Shown: piece after piece, positions 29,357 to 38,218 of the stretch
How positions within the stretch are numbered: position 1 is the first letter of the stretch
How the letters are laid out: the number at the start of each line of letters is the position of its first letter
Assembly: GCA_964489735.1 (NCBI GenBank)
Contig: CAZBAL010000002.1
Span: 1-64,000, forward strand
Source: Andreesenia sp964489735
Lineage (GTDB): Bacteria; Bacillota; Clostridia; Tissierellales; Gottschalkiaceae
Length of the DNA stretch: 64,000 nt
Reading direction: 5' to 3'
The notes under the pieces: generated by a model
The model's input: the letters and a program-made list of their open reading frames with translations, nothing else
Databases searched by the model: none
Told to the model about the DNA's origin: nothing
Translations under genes and position numbers: made by a program

Positions 29357-31285
29357 CTATTTGTTTCCTTCTTTTATAAGATTTAGAAGTCCGCCAGCTT
29401 TTATCATATCTCTTTGACGCTCAACTAAATCAGTTATCATAGTATATTCTAAACCTTTAGTAATGTTTTTAACTATCATTTCATCTTTTTCTACTTGCTC
29501 TAATGCATTCTCTATTACTAATTCATCCATCATATCTATAGTGTCATAATCTGCTTCATTTTTGAAAACAAGTGGTAAAATACCGTTGTTGATTAAGTTC
29601 TGTCTGTGAATTCTTGCAAACGACTTAGCAAGTACTGCTTTAATTCCTAAATACAGTGGTGCTAGTGCAGCATGCTCTCTACTAGATCCCTGACCGTAGT
29701 TAGATCCAGCTACTATCATTCCTCCACCATTTTCCTGAGCTCTTTTAGGGAATTCAGGATCACATGGAGCTAGACAGTATTCAGAAAGATATGGAATATT
29801 CGATCTGAATGGCAGAAGCTTAGCATTTGAAGGCATAATATGGTCTGTAGTTATATTGTCTTCAAGTTTGATAAGTGCTTTTCCATCCACTTTGTCAGCC
29901 AATTTCTTTCCTTGTGGGAAAGGCTTTATATTCGGTCCTCTAACAACTTCCACTTCTGAACCGTCTTCTGCTGGTGGCACTATCATATTGTCGTTAATAA
30001 TAAATCTTTCCGGCATTTTTATATCATCAAAATCTTTTATCACTTCTCTTGGATCTGTTAAAACACCTGTAAGCGCTGAAACTGCAGCAACTTCCGGGCT
30101 AACCAGATAAACATCTGCTGAAACTGTTCCTGATCTTCCTTTGAAGTTTCTGTTGAATGTTCTAAGCGAAACAGCATCAGTTGCTGGCGCCTGTCCCATT
30201 CCTATACATGGACCACATCCACTTTCAAGTATTCTCGCTCCAGCTGAAACAAGCTTTGATAATGCTCCATTTTCTGCTAGCATATTTAGAACCTGTCTTG
30301 AACCTGGTGCTATTACAAGTGATACATTTTCTGAAACAGTCTTTCCATCAAGTATCTTAGCAACTTTCATCATATCCATAAACGATGAGTTCGTACAGCT
30401 TCCTATAGCTATCTGGTCTACTTTAAGACCTTTCTTTTCAGATACCTTAAATACAGCATCAGGACTGTGTGGTGCAGCTGCAAGCGGCTCAAGCTCATCC
30501 AGATTTATAACAATCTCTTCATCATACTCTGCACCCTCATCTGCTTTAAGCTCTATAAAATCTTCTTCTCTATCCTGAGCTTTAAGGAATGCTCTTGTGT
30601 TTTCATCTGATGGGAATATAGAAGTTGTTGCTCCTAACTCAGCTCCCATATTAGTTATAGTAGCTCTATCAGGTACTGTAAGGTGCTTTATTCCTTCACC
30701 AGTGTATTCAAATATCTTGTTTACTCCGCCTTTTACTGTACATCTTCTTAATACTTCTAATATTATATCTTTAGCAGAAACTCCTAACTGAAGTTTCCCT
30801 TTTAATTCAACCTTTACTATTGAAGGCATAGTTATGAAATATTCTCCACCTGCCATTGCAACAGCAACATCAAGACCACCTGCTCCAATAGCAAGCATTC
30901 CCATTCCTCCACATGTTGGAGTGTGACTGTCCGATCCTGTTAAAGTCTGTCCAGGAATAGAGAATCTCTCAAGATGAACCTGGTGGCATATACCGTTTCC
31001 AGGCTTAGAGAAATAGATTCCATGTTTTTTTGCAACAGTCTGAATGAACTTATGGTCATCAGCATTTTCAGGACCAGCTTGAAGCATATTATGATCTATA
31101 TATGCAACTGATTTCTTTGTTTTAACTCTGTCTATCCCCATAGCCTCAAACTGAAGATAAGCCATCGTTCCTGTAGAGTCCTGAGTAAGAGTTTGATCTA
31201 TTCTAAGTCCTATCTCAGTTCCTTTTTTCATTTCTCCTGTTACTAAGTGATCTTTAATAATTTTCTGAGCAACTGTTAATTTCAA
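29357..31285 (-). CDS. acn: Aconitate hydratase
   Basis: Isomerises citrate to isocitrate with a 4Fe-4S cluster. 642 residues, the shorter clostridial/Aquifex-type aconitase rather than the near-900-residue AcnA. Cluster cysteines are in GSCTNSS and SGCGPCIG; the swivel domain carries GSNYGQGSSREHAA. Directly behind the Re-citrate synthase gene (17-base gap). Confidence 0.95.
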   Translation of the reverse strand: MKLTVAQKIIKDHLVTGEMKKGTEIGLRIDQTLTQDSTGTMAYLQFEAMGIDRVKTKKSVAYIDHNMLQAGPENADDHKFIQTVAKKHGIYFSKPGNGICHQVHLERFSIPGQTLTGSDSHTPTCGGMGMLAIGAGGLDVAVAMAGGEYFITMPSIVKVELKGKLQLGVSAKDIILEVLRRCTVKGGVNKIFEYTGEGIKHLTVPDRATITNMGAELGATTSIFPSDENTRAFLKAQDREEDFIELKADEGAEYDEEIVINLDELEPLAAAPHSPDAVFKVSEKKGLKVDQIAIGSCTNSSFMDMMKVAKILDGKTVSENVSLVIAPGSRQVLNMLAENGALSKLVSAGARILESGCGPCIGMGQAPATDAVSLRTFNRNFKGRSGTVSADVYLVSPEVAAVSALTGVLTDPREVIKDFDDIKMPERFIINDNMIVPPAEDGSEVEVVRGPNIKPFPQGKKLADKVDGKALIKLEDNITTDHIMPSNAKLLPFRSNIPYLSEYCLAPCDPEFPKRAQENGGGMIVAGSNYGQGSSREHAALAPLYLGIKAVLAKSFARIHRQNLINNGILPLVFKNEADYDTIDMMDELVIENALEQVEKDEMIVKNITKGLEYTMITDLVERQRDMIKAGGLLNLIKEGNK

Positions 31286-31302
31286 AACTAAAAACCTCCC
31301 GT

Positions 31303-32607
31303 TTATTTAATAATATCCCCTAGATATTTTTCTGCTAATTTCTTTAATTCACCATTTCTTATTACGCTTGATCTTCCCGATTCATATTCTGAATCTACCC
31401 ATTCTTTCAGAGGTATAAGTGATTCATCTCTCTTTGAAACTCTCTTATCACCTTTCAGGTTGTAGTAACCATTAACCCAAGCTGCAATTCCTGCCATGCC
31501 TGAGTACTGATTAACAGCAACAAGTGGTGGTCTTCCTAATATCTTAGTCGTATCAAACGCATTGTATATCTCTTCATTTTTAAGCAACCCATCTGCATGG
31601 ATTCCTGCTTTTGTAAGATTGAAATCATGTCCTACAAAAGGAGTTTTATAGCTCAATTTATAATCTAGTTCATCTTCAAAAAACTTAGCTAAATCTGTAA
31701 GATACTCTAAATTCATATTCTTAAGCGTACCTTTAATCTGTCCATATTCTATAAGCATACCCTCTATTGGACAGTTCCCTGTTCTTTCGCCAATGCCAAA
31801 TATAGTTCCATTAACTCCTGAAGCTCCATACTGCCATGCTGCCGATGAGTTTGTAACTACAGTATAGAAGTCATTGTGACCGTGCCACTCAATAAGTCTT
31901 GAGTCTACTCCACACTTCTGTCTAAGCCCATTCATAATTCCCGGAACAGATCTTGGCATTTCAGTTCCATTATAAGGAAGCCCAAGTCCCATAGTGTCAC
32001 AAGCTCTCACTTTAACGTCAATACCAGATTCTTTCGACATCTTCATAAGTTCCTTAACCAAAGGAACTACAAAACCATCGAAGTCCGCTCTAGTAATATC
32101 TTCAAGGTGACATCTAGGTTTGATTCCAAGCTCTAATGCTTTTCTAGCTATATTTAAGTAGTATTCCATAGCTTTCTCTCTGTTCATTCCCAACTTATCA
32201 TATATATGGTAGTCAGAACATGACATAAGCATTCCTGTCTCAGATATTTCCAGTTCTTTTACAAGCTTAAGATCTTCTTCGTGCGCTCTTATCCAAGATG
32301 TAATCTCTGGAAACTCATAACCTTTTTCTCTACATACTTTTACTGCTTCTTTATCTTTGTCTGTATATAAAAAGAACTCTGACTGTCTTATTATACCAGA
32401 ATTATTATCTATTTTGTGTAGATAGTCAAAAATCGTACTTATCTGTTCTACAGTAAATGAAGACATCGACTGCTGACCATCTCTAAACGTTGTATCCGTA
32501 ACCCATATTTCTTCAGGAATATCCATAGGAACCATTTCACCATTAAATCTAGTCTTAGGCACTTCCGTATAAGGAAATATATCTCTAAAATAATTTTTAT
32601 TCTCCAA
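31303..32607 (-). CDS. Re-type citrate synthase (homocitrate synthase-like, HMGL family)
   Basis: 434-residue TIM-barrel enzyme of the isopropylmalate/homocitrate synthase superfamily: DTTFRDGQQSM, the metal-site HGHNDF motif and GERTGNCPIEGM. Sequence pattern and length match the oxygen-sensitive Re-citrate synthase of Clostridium kluyveri (established for that enzyme), and neither leucine nor lysine-aminoadipate genes are nearby. Aconitase directly follows, so condensation of oxaloacetate and acetyl-CoA to citrate is the best call; homocitrate synthase is the alternative. Confidence 0.85.
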   Translation of the reverse strand: MENKNYFRDIFPYTEVPKTRFNGEMVPMDIPEEIWVTDTTFRDGQQSMSSFTVEQISTIFDYLHKIDNNSGIIRQSEFFLYTDKDKEAVKVCREKGYEFPEITSWIRAHEEDLKLVKELEISETGMLMSCSDYHIYDKLGMNREKAMEYYLNIARKALELGIKPRCHLEDITRADFDGFVVPLVKELMKMSKESGIDVKVRACDTMGLGLPYNGTEMPRSVPGIMNGLRQKCGVDSRLIEWHGHNDFYTVVTNSSAAWQYGASGVNGTIFGIGERTGNCPIEGMLIEYGQIKGTLKNMNLEYLTDLAKFFEDELDYKLSYKTPFVGHDFNLTKAGIHADGLLKNEEIYNAFDTTKILGRPPLVAVNQYSGMAGIAAWVNGYYNLKGDKRVSKRDESLIPLKEWVDSEYESGRSSVIRNGELKKLAEKYLGDIIK

Positions 32608-32748
32608 TTTTATTCCTCCTCAATTTTATCCCGTACATCATAGCAATTATTCGCCACAATATATGATTTTTTATATGTTTTTTTCATTTTATTCGCACAT
32701 AATCACAAATTATCAAAAAATAATAATATTCATAATTCCACTGACTAT

Positions 32749-32777
32749 ATACTATCATAATAACAATTTTATTACAA
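32749..32777 (-). promoter_or_regulatory. Candidate promoter of the Re-citrate synthase-aconitase operon
   Basis: Minus strand TTGTAA (32777-32772), 17-base spacer, TAGTAT (32754-32749). The 489-base gap 32608-33096 otherwise holds only the terminator at 33001-33049 and AT-rich sequence with no convincing gene. Confidence 0.4.
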
Positions 32778-33000
32778 TAGTTTTTGCAAGTTTTTTTAAA
32801 TTTCTTGCAATATTCCCTGTTTTGACATTTTCGGTCACCTCTCAATTATCCTCCGTTAAAACGTTGATACATCAGTCTTTTTCTCTTTAATCAATAGTTG
32901 TTTTGTGATTTATTTTATGCAACTTTAAATGTTTTTTAGTTCAAATATTCATTTGGCAAATCTATTTTCCCATTAAAAACAGATAGACATCTAAAAAAAT

Positions 33001-33049
33001 AGAAGCAGCCTTAAAACCCTGCAATTCTTAAGGTTTTAAGGCTACTTCT
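33001..33049. terminator. Bidirectional terminator after the SLH-FMN gene
   Basis: AGAAG-C-AGCCTTAAAACC / GGTTTTAAGGCT-A-CTTCT with T runs on both sides; 48 bases after the stop of the SLH-FMN gene. Confidence 0.85.
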
Positions 33050-33096
33050 GTTTTTTCATTTTCTGCATTTATTTTGTCTTGATCAATTTATTACAC

Positions 33097-35001
33097 TTAT
33101 TTGGCTTTGGCTAATGCATTAGCAACGGACTCCATAATACCTTCAGATGACTTCGTAGCTCCGGAAACAACATCTACTTTTGTGCTCTGTTTATCTATTA
33201 TAGCTGCGATTACTTTATCCTTCGCTTTTTCGAGTATATTTGAAGTCTCATTGTTCTTTCCTACTTTTATTGAAGCTATTTTTCCTTCTTTTACTTCAAC
33301 TTCAGTATTAAGTCCACCAGCAAAACCAGTCCCTACTCCATTATATTTACCATCTTTCAGTTTATCAGGTATCTCATTTGAAGCTTTATTTACGACTCCG
33401 CTAATTGCTTCCAGTCCGTTTATAACCATAGGAGATTTTGGCAGAACTCCGTGGTGATCAATTCTTCCATACTTTTTGTCTTTTACCACGTTACTATCAC
33501 TATATTTTTCTTCCAGTTCTTTATAAAAATCCTGTTCATCTTTATTTCTCTTTGACCTTTCTGTTCTTACCATCAGAACTATAGCGTCCGGCTTTTCATC
33601 CATTATCTTTTCTAAATCAGTAGCAACAAATCCAAATCTGTCTGAATCACCTTCAATATCATCTCCAGCATTTTTCATGCCCCCAAGCTCCATCAACTCA
33701 GCTGCGAAGCTGTTCTTTGAAGCTATTGACACTCTGACTTTAGAATCAACATCCGTCAGCATCACCAATGCAACTTTTGGGTTTTCATTTTTCTCAGAGA
33801 GATTTTTGATAGCATCTGCTCTATTGAATATATTTATCAGATTGTTTACAGCAATTTCTTTAGAATCCGTTGCAGAAGCTAGTAAACCTATATTAGTGAA
33901 TATATCATTAACGGTTTTTGTTTCACTGTAGAACTGCTCAGTATTTAACTCTTTAAGCTTTTCCTCTAATCCCTCTATATTCTTAATAGATTCTTCAGAT
34001 GAGAATGCCGAAGAAGGTTTCAATTCTTCTAATTTCTCAAAATCTATATTTCCTTCTTCATCAGAAATATGAGTATATTTATCTAATATAGCTTCATCTA
34101 TATGATGGTCATCCGGAATTCCTGCAATCTTAGCACCTGACTCTATCAGTGTCAGAGCATCTGTCCATCCGAAAGTAACTGTAGATTGAGGTTTTACTTT
34201 TAAGCCAAGCTTTTTCAGAGCTTTTTCTTGAGATACCATATAATAATCAGCTCTTTTTAACTTTTCAGGAGAAACTATTTTCACGACATTCTCCGAATCT
34301 CCCTTTCCTTCAGACTGATAGTTATTTGTCGCTCCTACCATATTGTAGTAACCCCAGTGCCTATCATCTAGGTCATCAAACTGTTTTGTATCATTGTCTG
34401 TATCTACTTCATTAAGCTTATCTTTGCTCATTGTTCTCTCATATACACCGTTTAATATCTTAACAGCTTCGGCTCTAGTTATTTCTTTATCCGGTGCAAA
34501 AGTTCCGTCTGGATAACCCTCTATCCTCTTATTGCCATATAATCTGTCAATAGCTTTTTTTGCCCAGTGTTCAGAAGAAAGATCAGGGAAATCGGCTTCA
34601 GCATCATTATCGGCATCTTCATATGAAAGTATTTTAGCAAATTCAGCTCTAGTTATGGATGCATCAGATCTGAAAGTACCATCTCCATATCCTTCAATAA
34701 TTTTATTTTCAGCTGCGTAATCCACAACATTTTTGTACCATGCCCCTTCTTCGACATCGCTAAATGATGAAGATTCTCAAGCTTTGACATTCATAGTCTT
34801 TTCTTTCAGTCTGGTGTAAAGCGCTACAGCTTCTGCTCTGGTGATATTTCCATCAGGCTTAGCTAAATTGCCTGGATATCCTTCCATATAAGCTCTTTTT
34901 AGACTGGTAGCTTGTTCAACGTCTGAAGTGTTCGCAGCAAAAGCACCACTGCATACCAATGTAGTAGCTAAAACTAGTGATAGTAACTTTTTGTTTTTCA
35001 T
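33097..35001 (-). pseudogene. SLH + periplasmic-binding (FecB-like) + FMN-binding surface protein, interrupted by an in-frame TGA
   Basis: One reading frame of 635 codons split by a TGA at 34779-34777 (codon 75). The 5' part (34777-35001) has a signal peptide and half an SLH domain; the 17 codons after the TGA read straight on into FSDVEEGAWY, the start of the next SLH repeat, with no frameshift. After the SLH repeats (to about residue 190) comes a FecB/BtuF-type binding domain (about 215-520) and a C-terminal FMN_bind domain. The latter has DVVSGAT near residue 615, the Dxx[ST]GAT pattern in which ApbE attaches FMN to Thr. If read through, it is a wall-bound flavoprotein; if not, a 74-residue stub is made. 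The 3' part could restart from a GTG at 34725, but without a signal peptide. Promoter with a Fur-like box at 35235-35263. Confidence 0.8.
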
Positions 35002-35035
35002 AATAACCTCCCATTTTTATCCAATCAAAACTATC

Positions 35036-35152
35036 TTATATACACCTGCTTTTACAAATATAAATCACAATAATAACTCCACTTAATAAAGAACCTTCAT
35101 TATATGTACTATCTATCATAAGAAGATTTTTACAATAGAATATCCATATCAT
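35036..35152 (-). CDS. Possible 38-residue upstream ORF in the SLH-FMN gene leader
   Basis: ATG at 35152 with AAAGGAG ten bases upstream; encodes MIWIFYCKNLL... ending near the SLH-FMN ribosome site. It lies in the roughly 230-base leader. No family recognised; the good ribosome site is the only support. Confidence 0.2.
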   Translation of the reverse strand: MIWIFYCKNLLMIDSTYNEGSLLSGVIIVIYICKSRCI

Positions 35153-35192
35153 AAATGCAATTCTCCTTTGATAAAAAGCTTGGGTTATATTT

Positions 35193-35249
35193 CAGTTTTG
35201 ATATAGATTTTCAATATCAAATATTTTGATTAGAATTATATCAAAACTG
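35193..35249. repeat. Perfect 13-bp inverted repeat around the SLH-FMN promoter
   Basis: CAGTTTTGATATA (35193-35205) and its exact complement (35237-35249), 31 bases apart. The right arm covers the -10 box and part of the spacer of the minus-strand promoter, so only one arm is transcribed: a regulator-binding dyad rather than an RNA hairpin. Confidence 0.5.
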
Positions 35250-35263
35250 ATAATCAGTGTCAA
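35235..35263 (-). promoter_or_regulatory. Promoter with embedded Fur-like box for the SLH-FMN gene
   Basis: Minus strand TTGACA (35263-35258), 17-base spacer, TATAAT (35240-35235): a full consensus promoter. The spacer holds TGATTATCA (35256-35248), the core of the Fur box; the surrounding 19-mer matches GATAATGATAATCATTATC at 14 of 19 positions, so iron-Fur would block polymerase directly. Confidence 0.6.
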
Positions 35264-35289
35264 CTCAAATTCATTATTTTCCCTTGTTG

Positions 35290-35318
35290 TTGACATAGTG
35301 TTTTTAATCTGATACAAT
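35290..35318 (+). promoter_or_regulatory. Promoter of the lysine operon
   Basis: TTGACA (35290-35295), 17-base spacer, TACAAT (35313-35318), directly before the lysine riboswitch. Confidence 0.75.
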
Positions 35319-35346
35319 GATTGTAAAATAAGAGAATATACGGTGT

Positions 35347-35561
35347 ATCAAAGAGGCCGCAATTGCAATCAGTAGCTCATAGTGAAAGGTGTAATTGCCG
35401 AAACATTTTACATGTTGGGACTATGCTAAATAAGTATAGTACTGTCAATTAAAGGTTGCCCGACCTTTCTTTGGAGTACTTGGTGCATTGAGGGCAGAAG
35501 GTTAGTTTGATTACGCGAACTTAAAGACTATGAGTATACCTTTTGCTCATGGTCTTTTTTT
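35347..35561 (+). ncRNA. Lysine riboswitch (L box) with terminator
   Basis: Aptamer elements in order: AAGAGGCCGC, AGTAG, GAAAGGTGTAATTGCCGAA, GTTGGGACTATGC, ACTGTCAA and TTGGAGTACT, following the L-box layout known from Bacillus lysC. An intrinsic terminator ends it (AAGACTATGAG 35524-35534 / CTCATGGTCTT 35546-35556, then seven T). Lysine binding should stop transcription before lysA. Confidence 0.9.
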
Positions 35562-35597
35562 ATTTTCTTTTAACATATTATGAAAGCTGGTGAATAA

Positions 35598-36896
35598 ATG
35601 AAACTATTTGGATCTATGAATATCAACGAAAATGGTGTATTGGAAATTGGCGGAATGACGGTAACTGATATTAAAAAAGAGTTTGGGACTCCCCTGTATA
35701 TAGTTGATGAGAAACTCCTAAGGGATACCTGCAGACTTTTTGCTGATAATTTCAAATCAGATAAGATTGAAACTGAAGTGATATATGCTTCAAAAGCATT
35801 CTTGAATATAGGAATGGCTAAGCTGATAAATGAAGAAGGTCTGAGTATGGACGTAGTATCAGGAGGAGAACTGTTTACAGCTGTAAAAGCTGGTTTCCCT
35901 GTTGATAAAATCTATTTCCATGGTAATAACAAAACAAACGACGAGATAGAGCTTGCTATTAAATATGGTATCGGAACTATAGTGCTTGACAACAAGCAAG
36001 AGATTTCAAGACTTGAGAATATCTTAAGAGAAAACAACAGCAAAATGTCAGTTATGCTCAGAGTTAATCCAGGAATAGATGCCCACACTCATGAGTACAT
36101 CCAGACATCTAAAATGGACTCAAAGTTTGGTGAATCTATATTCGATGACGATATATATGAAATTTCTAAATATTTAGATCAATCGGATGTTTTAGATTTT
36201 AAAGGATTTCACTGTCATATAGGTTCACAGATATTTGAAGAAGAATCTTTTATACAGGCTGCAATGGCTATGCTTGATTTTGTTAAAGACATAAAAGACA
36301 ATGCAGGTGTTGAAACTACTCACCTGAATTTAGGTGGCGGCTTCGGAGTATATTACACTGATGAAGACAGACCTATGGATTTAGCAGCATTTCTTCAGAA
36401 GCTCACTAAAAATATTGAGGAGAAACTGGAAAAATCAGATCTAGGTAATATGAAAATCCTTATAGAGCCCGGAAGATCTATCGTTTCTAACTCAGGTTCA
36501 ACTCTATATGAAATCGGCGGTACTAAAGAAACTTTTGGTGGAAAAGACTATATTTTCATCGATGGTGGTATGGGAGACAATCCTCGTCCTGCTCTTTATC
36601 AAGCCAAGTATGAAGGAGCTATAGCCAATAGAATGAATGATGAAGCTACTGAGAAGTACACAATTGCTGGTAAATGCTGTGAATCGGGAGATATTATTAT
36701 CAAAGATCTTATGCTTCCAAAAGCTGAGCCAGGAGATCTTTTCATAGTATCAACTACAGGTGCATACAATTACAGTATGGCAAGCAATTACAATAGAATT
36801 CCAAGACCTGCAGTAGTATTCGTAAAAGATGGCAAAGGCAGAGTTGTAGTAAAAAGAGAATCATATGAAGATATAATTAAGAACGATCTTTTTTAA
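35598..36896 (+). CDS. lysA: Diaminopimelate decarboxylase
   Basis: PLP enzyme (fold type III) producing lysine from meso-diaminopimelate. 432 residues. PLP lysine in YASKAFLN, HCHIGSQI, GGGFGVYY, EPGRSIV, and the catalytic CCESGD near the C-terminus. First gene after the lysine riboswitch. Confidence 0.96.
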   Translation: MKLFGSMNINENGVLEIGGMTVTDIKKEFGTPLYIVDEKLLRDTCRLFADNFKSDKIETEVIYASKAFLNIGMAKLINEEGLSMDVVSGGELFTAVKAGFPVDKIYFHGNNKTNDEIELAIKYGIGTIVLDNKQEISRLENILRENNSKMSVMLRVNPGIDAHTHEYIQTSKMDSKFGESIFDDDIYEISKYLDQSDVLDFKGFHCHIGSQIFEEESFIQAAMAMLDFVKDIKDNAGVETTHLNLGGGFGVYYTDEDRPMDLAAFLQKLTKNIEEKLEKSDLGNMKILIEPGRSIVSNSGSTLYEIGGTKETFGGKDYIFIDGGMGDNPRPALYQAKYEGAIANRMNDEATEKYTIAGKCCESGDIIIKDLMLPKAEPGDLFIVSTTGAYNYSMASNYNRIPRPAVVFVKDGKGRVVVKRESYEDIIKNDLF

Positions 36897-36918
36897 AACA
36901 ATAATTTTTAACTAGTAT

Positions 36919-36954
36919 AGTATATATGGTAAATATAACTCATCCATATATACT
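36919..36954 (+). other. Hairpin between lysA and lysC
   Basis: Perfect 11-bp stem AGTATATATGG / CCATATATACT with a 14-base loop and no T run. Could be an mRNA processing or stability element that separates lysA from lysC expression. Confidence 0.4.
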
Positions 36955-36978
36955 GTACATATCTAAGGAGTGTTAGTT

Positions 36979-38187
36979 TTGGGTGTAGTTGTACAAAAAT
37001 ACGGAGGCTCATCAGTAGCCGATCCCGAAAAAATTAAGAATGTCGCAAATAGACTTATAAAAAGAAAAGAGAGCGGAGACGATGTTGTAGTAGTTGTATC
37101 TGCAATGGGTAAAACTACCAACGGACTCTTAGAGCTTGCAAGTCAGATATCAAAAAATCCACCAAAAAGAGAGATGGACAGACTCATATCAACCGGAGAG
37201 CTTATTACAATCTCACTTTTATCTATGATGATTCATGAACTTGGATATGAGGCAGTTTCTTTGACCGGCAGACAGGCCGGAGTCATAACCGAAGGTGCTT
37301 TTATGAAGAGTAAAATTGCCGATGTCAAAAGTGACAATATTAAAAAACATCTTGATGAAGGCAAGATAGTTGTAGTAGCAGGATTCCAGGGTGTTAATGA
37401 ATTCGATGAAATAACTACTCTTGGTAGAGGAGGTTCTGATACTTCCGCAGTAGCTATTGCAGCAAAATTAGGCTGCCCTTGTGAAATATATACAGATGTT
37501 GACGGAATATATGGAATAGATCCAAGGCTTTACCCAGATGCTAAGAAACTTGATCAAATTAGCTATGAAGAGATGATGGAGATGGCACATCTAGGTGCTA
37601 AAGTTATGGAACCACGTTCTGTTGAAATAGCAGCTAAATATAATGTTCCTCTTTCGGTTGGTTTGAACACTGGAGATGTTGCAGGAACGCAAATAAAGGA
37701 GTATGATAAAGGTATGGAACAAAAATCTATTACAGGACTTTCGGCTACAGACAATATTTTAATGGTTACTGTGAGCAATCTTCCTTATGGTCATAATTAC
37801 ACTGCTAAGATATTCACAGATTTAGCAGAGGAAAATGTAAATATAGATATGATCTCTCAGTCTTCTCCATTAGAAGATGGTACTGTAAGAATTTCATTCA
37901 CAGCTAATAAAGATGATGAAAATTCAATAGATAAAGTAATGCTTAAGATGATGGCAGAAGTAAGCACTCTTAAGTACAATAAAATAGAAGATGTTGTCAA
38001 GGTTTCTGTAATCGGAAACGCTATGAGGGAACAATCTGGAGTAGCAGCTAAGATATTTAAGCTATTCTCTGAAAATGATATAGGCTTCCTTCAAGTTACG
38101 ACTTCTGAAATCAGTATATCTTATACTATAAATAAAGAAGACAAAGACAAGACAATATCAATATTAGCAAAAGAACTAGGCTTATAA
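36979..38187 (+). CDS. lysC: Aspartate kinase
   Basis: Phosphorylates aspartate at the head of the lysine/threonine/methionine pathway. 402 residues from a TTG at 36979, eight bases after AAGGAG; the GTG at 36970 overlaps that site. KYGGSSVAD at the N-terminus, VSAMGKTTNGL, GRGGSDTSAVA; two ACT domains at the C-terminus for feedback, probably by lysine given the operon. Confidence 0.95.
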   Translation: MGVVVQKYGGSSVADPEKIKNVANRLIKRKESGDDVVVVVSAMGKTTNGLLELASQISKNPPKREMDRLISTGELITISLLSMMIHELGYEAVSLTGRQAGVITEGAFMKSKIADVKSDNIKKHLDEGKIVVVAGFQGVNEFDEITTLGRGGSDTSAVAIAAKLGCPCEIYTDVDGIYGIDPRLYPDAKKLDQISYEEMMEMAHLGAKVMEPRSVEIAAKYNVPLSVGLNTGDVAGTQIKEYDKGMEQKSITGLSATDNILMVTVSNLPYGHNYTAKIFTDLAEENVNIDMISQSSPLEDGTVRISFTANKDDENSIDKVMLKMMAEVSTLKYNKIEDVVKVSVIGNAMREQSGVAAKIFKLFSENDIGFLQVTTSEISISYTINKEDKDKTISILAKELGL

Positions 38188-38218
38188 TTAATAAAAATAT
38201 ATTCAAGAGGTGACTGTG

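Noticed and set aside
32684..32845. Minus-strand 53-codon TTG ORF with four Cys (pattern C-x5-C-x6-C-x3-C) behind GGAGG
   Set aside because: Overlaps a plausible promoter for the Re-citrate synthase, is very AT-rich, and its C-terminal half is low-complexity; probably chance.
34777..34779. TGA as selenocysteine codon
   Set aside because: No Sec-containing SLH family is known to me, the position is in a structural SLH repeat, and I see no obvious hairpin right after the codon.
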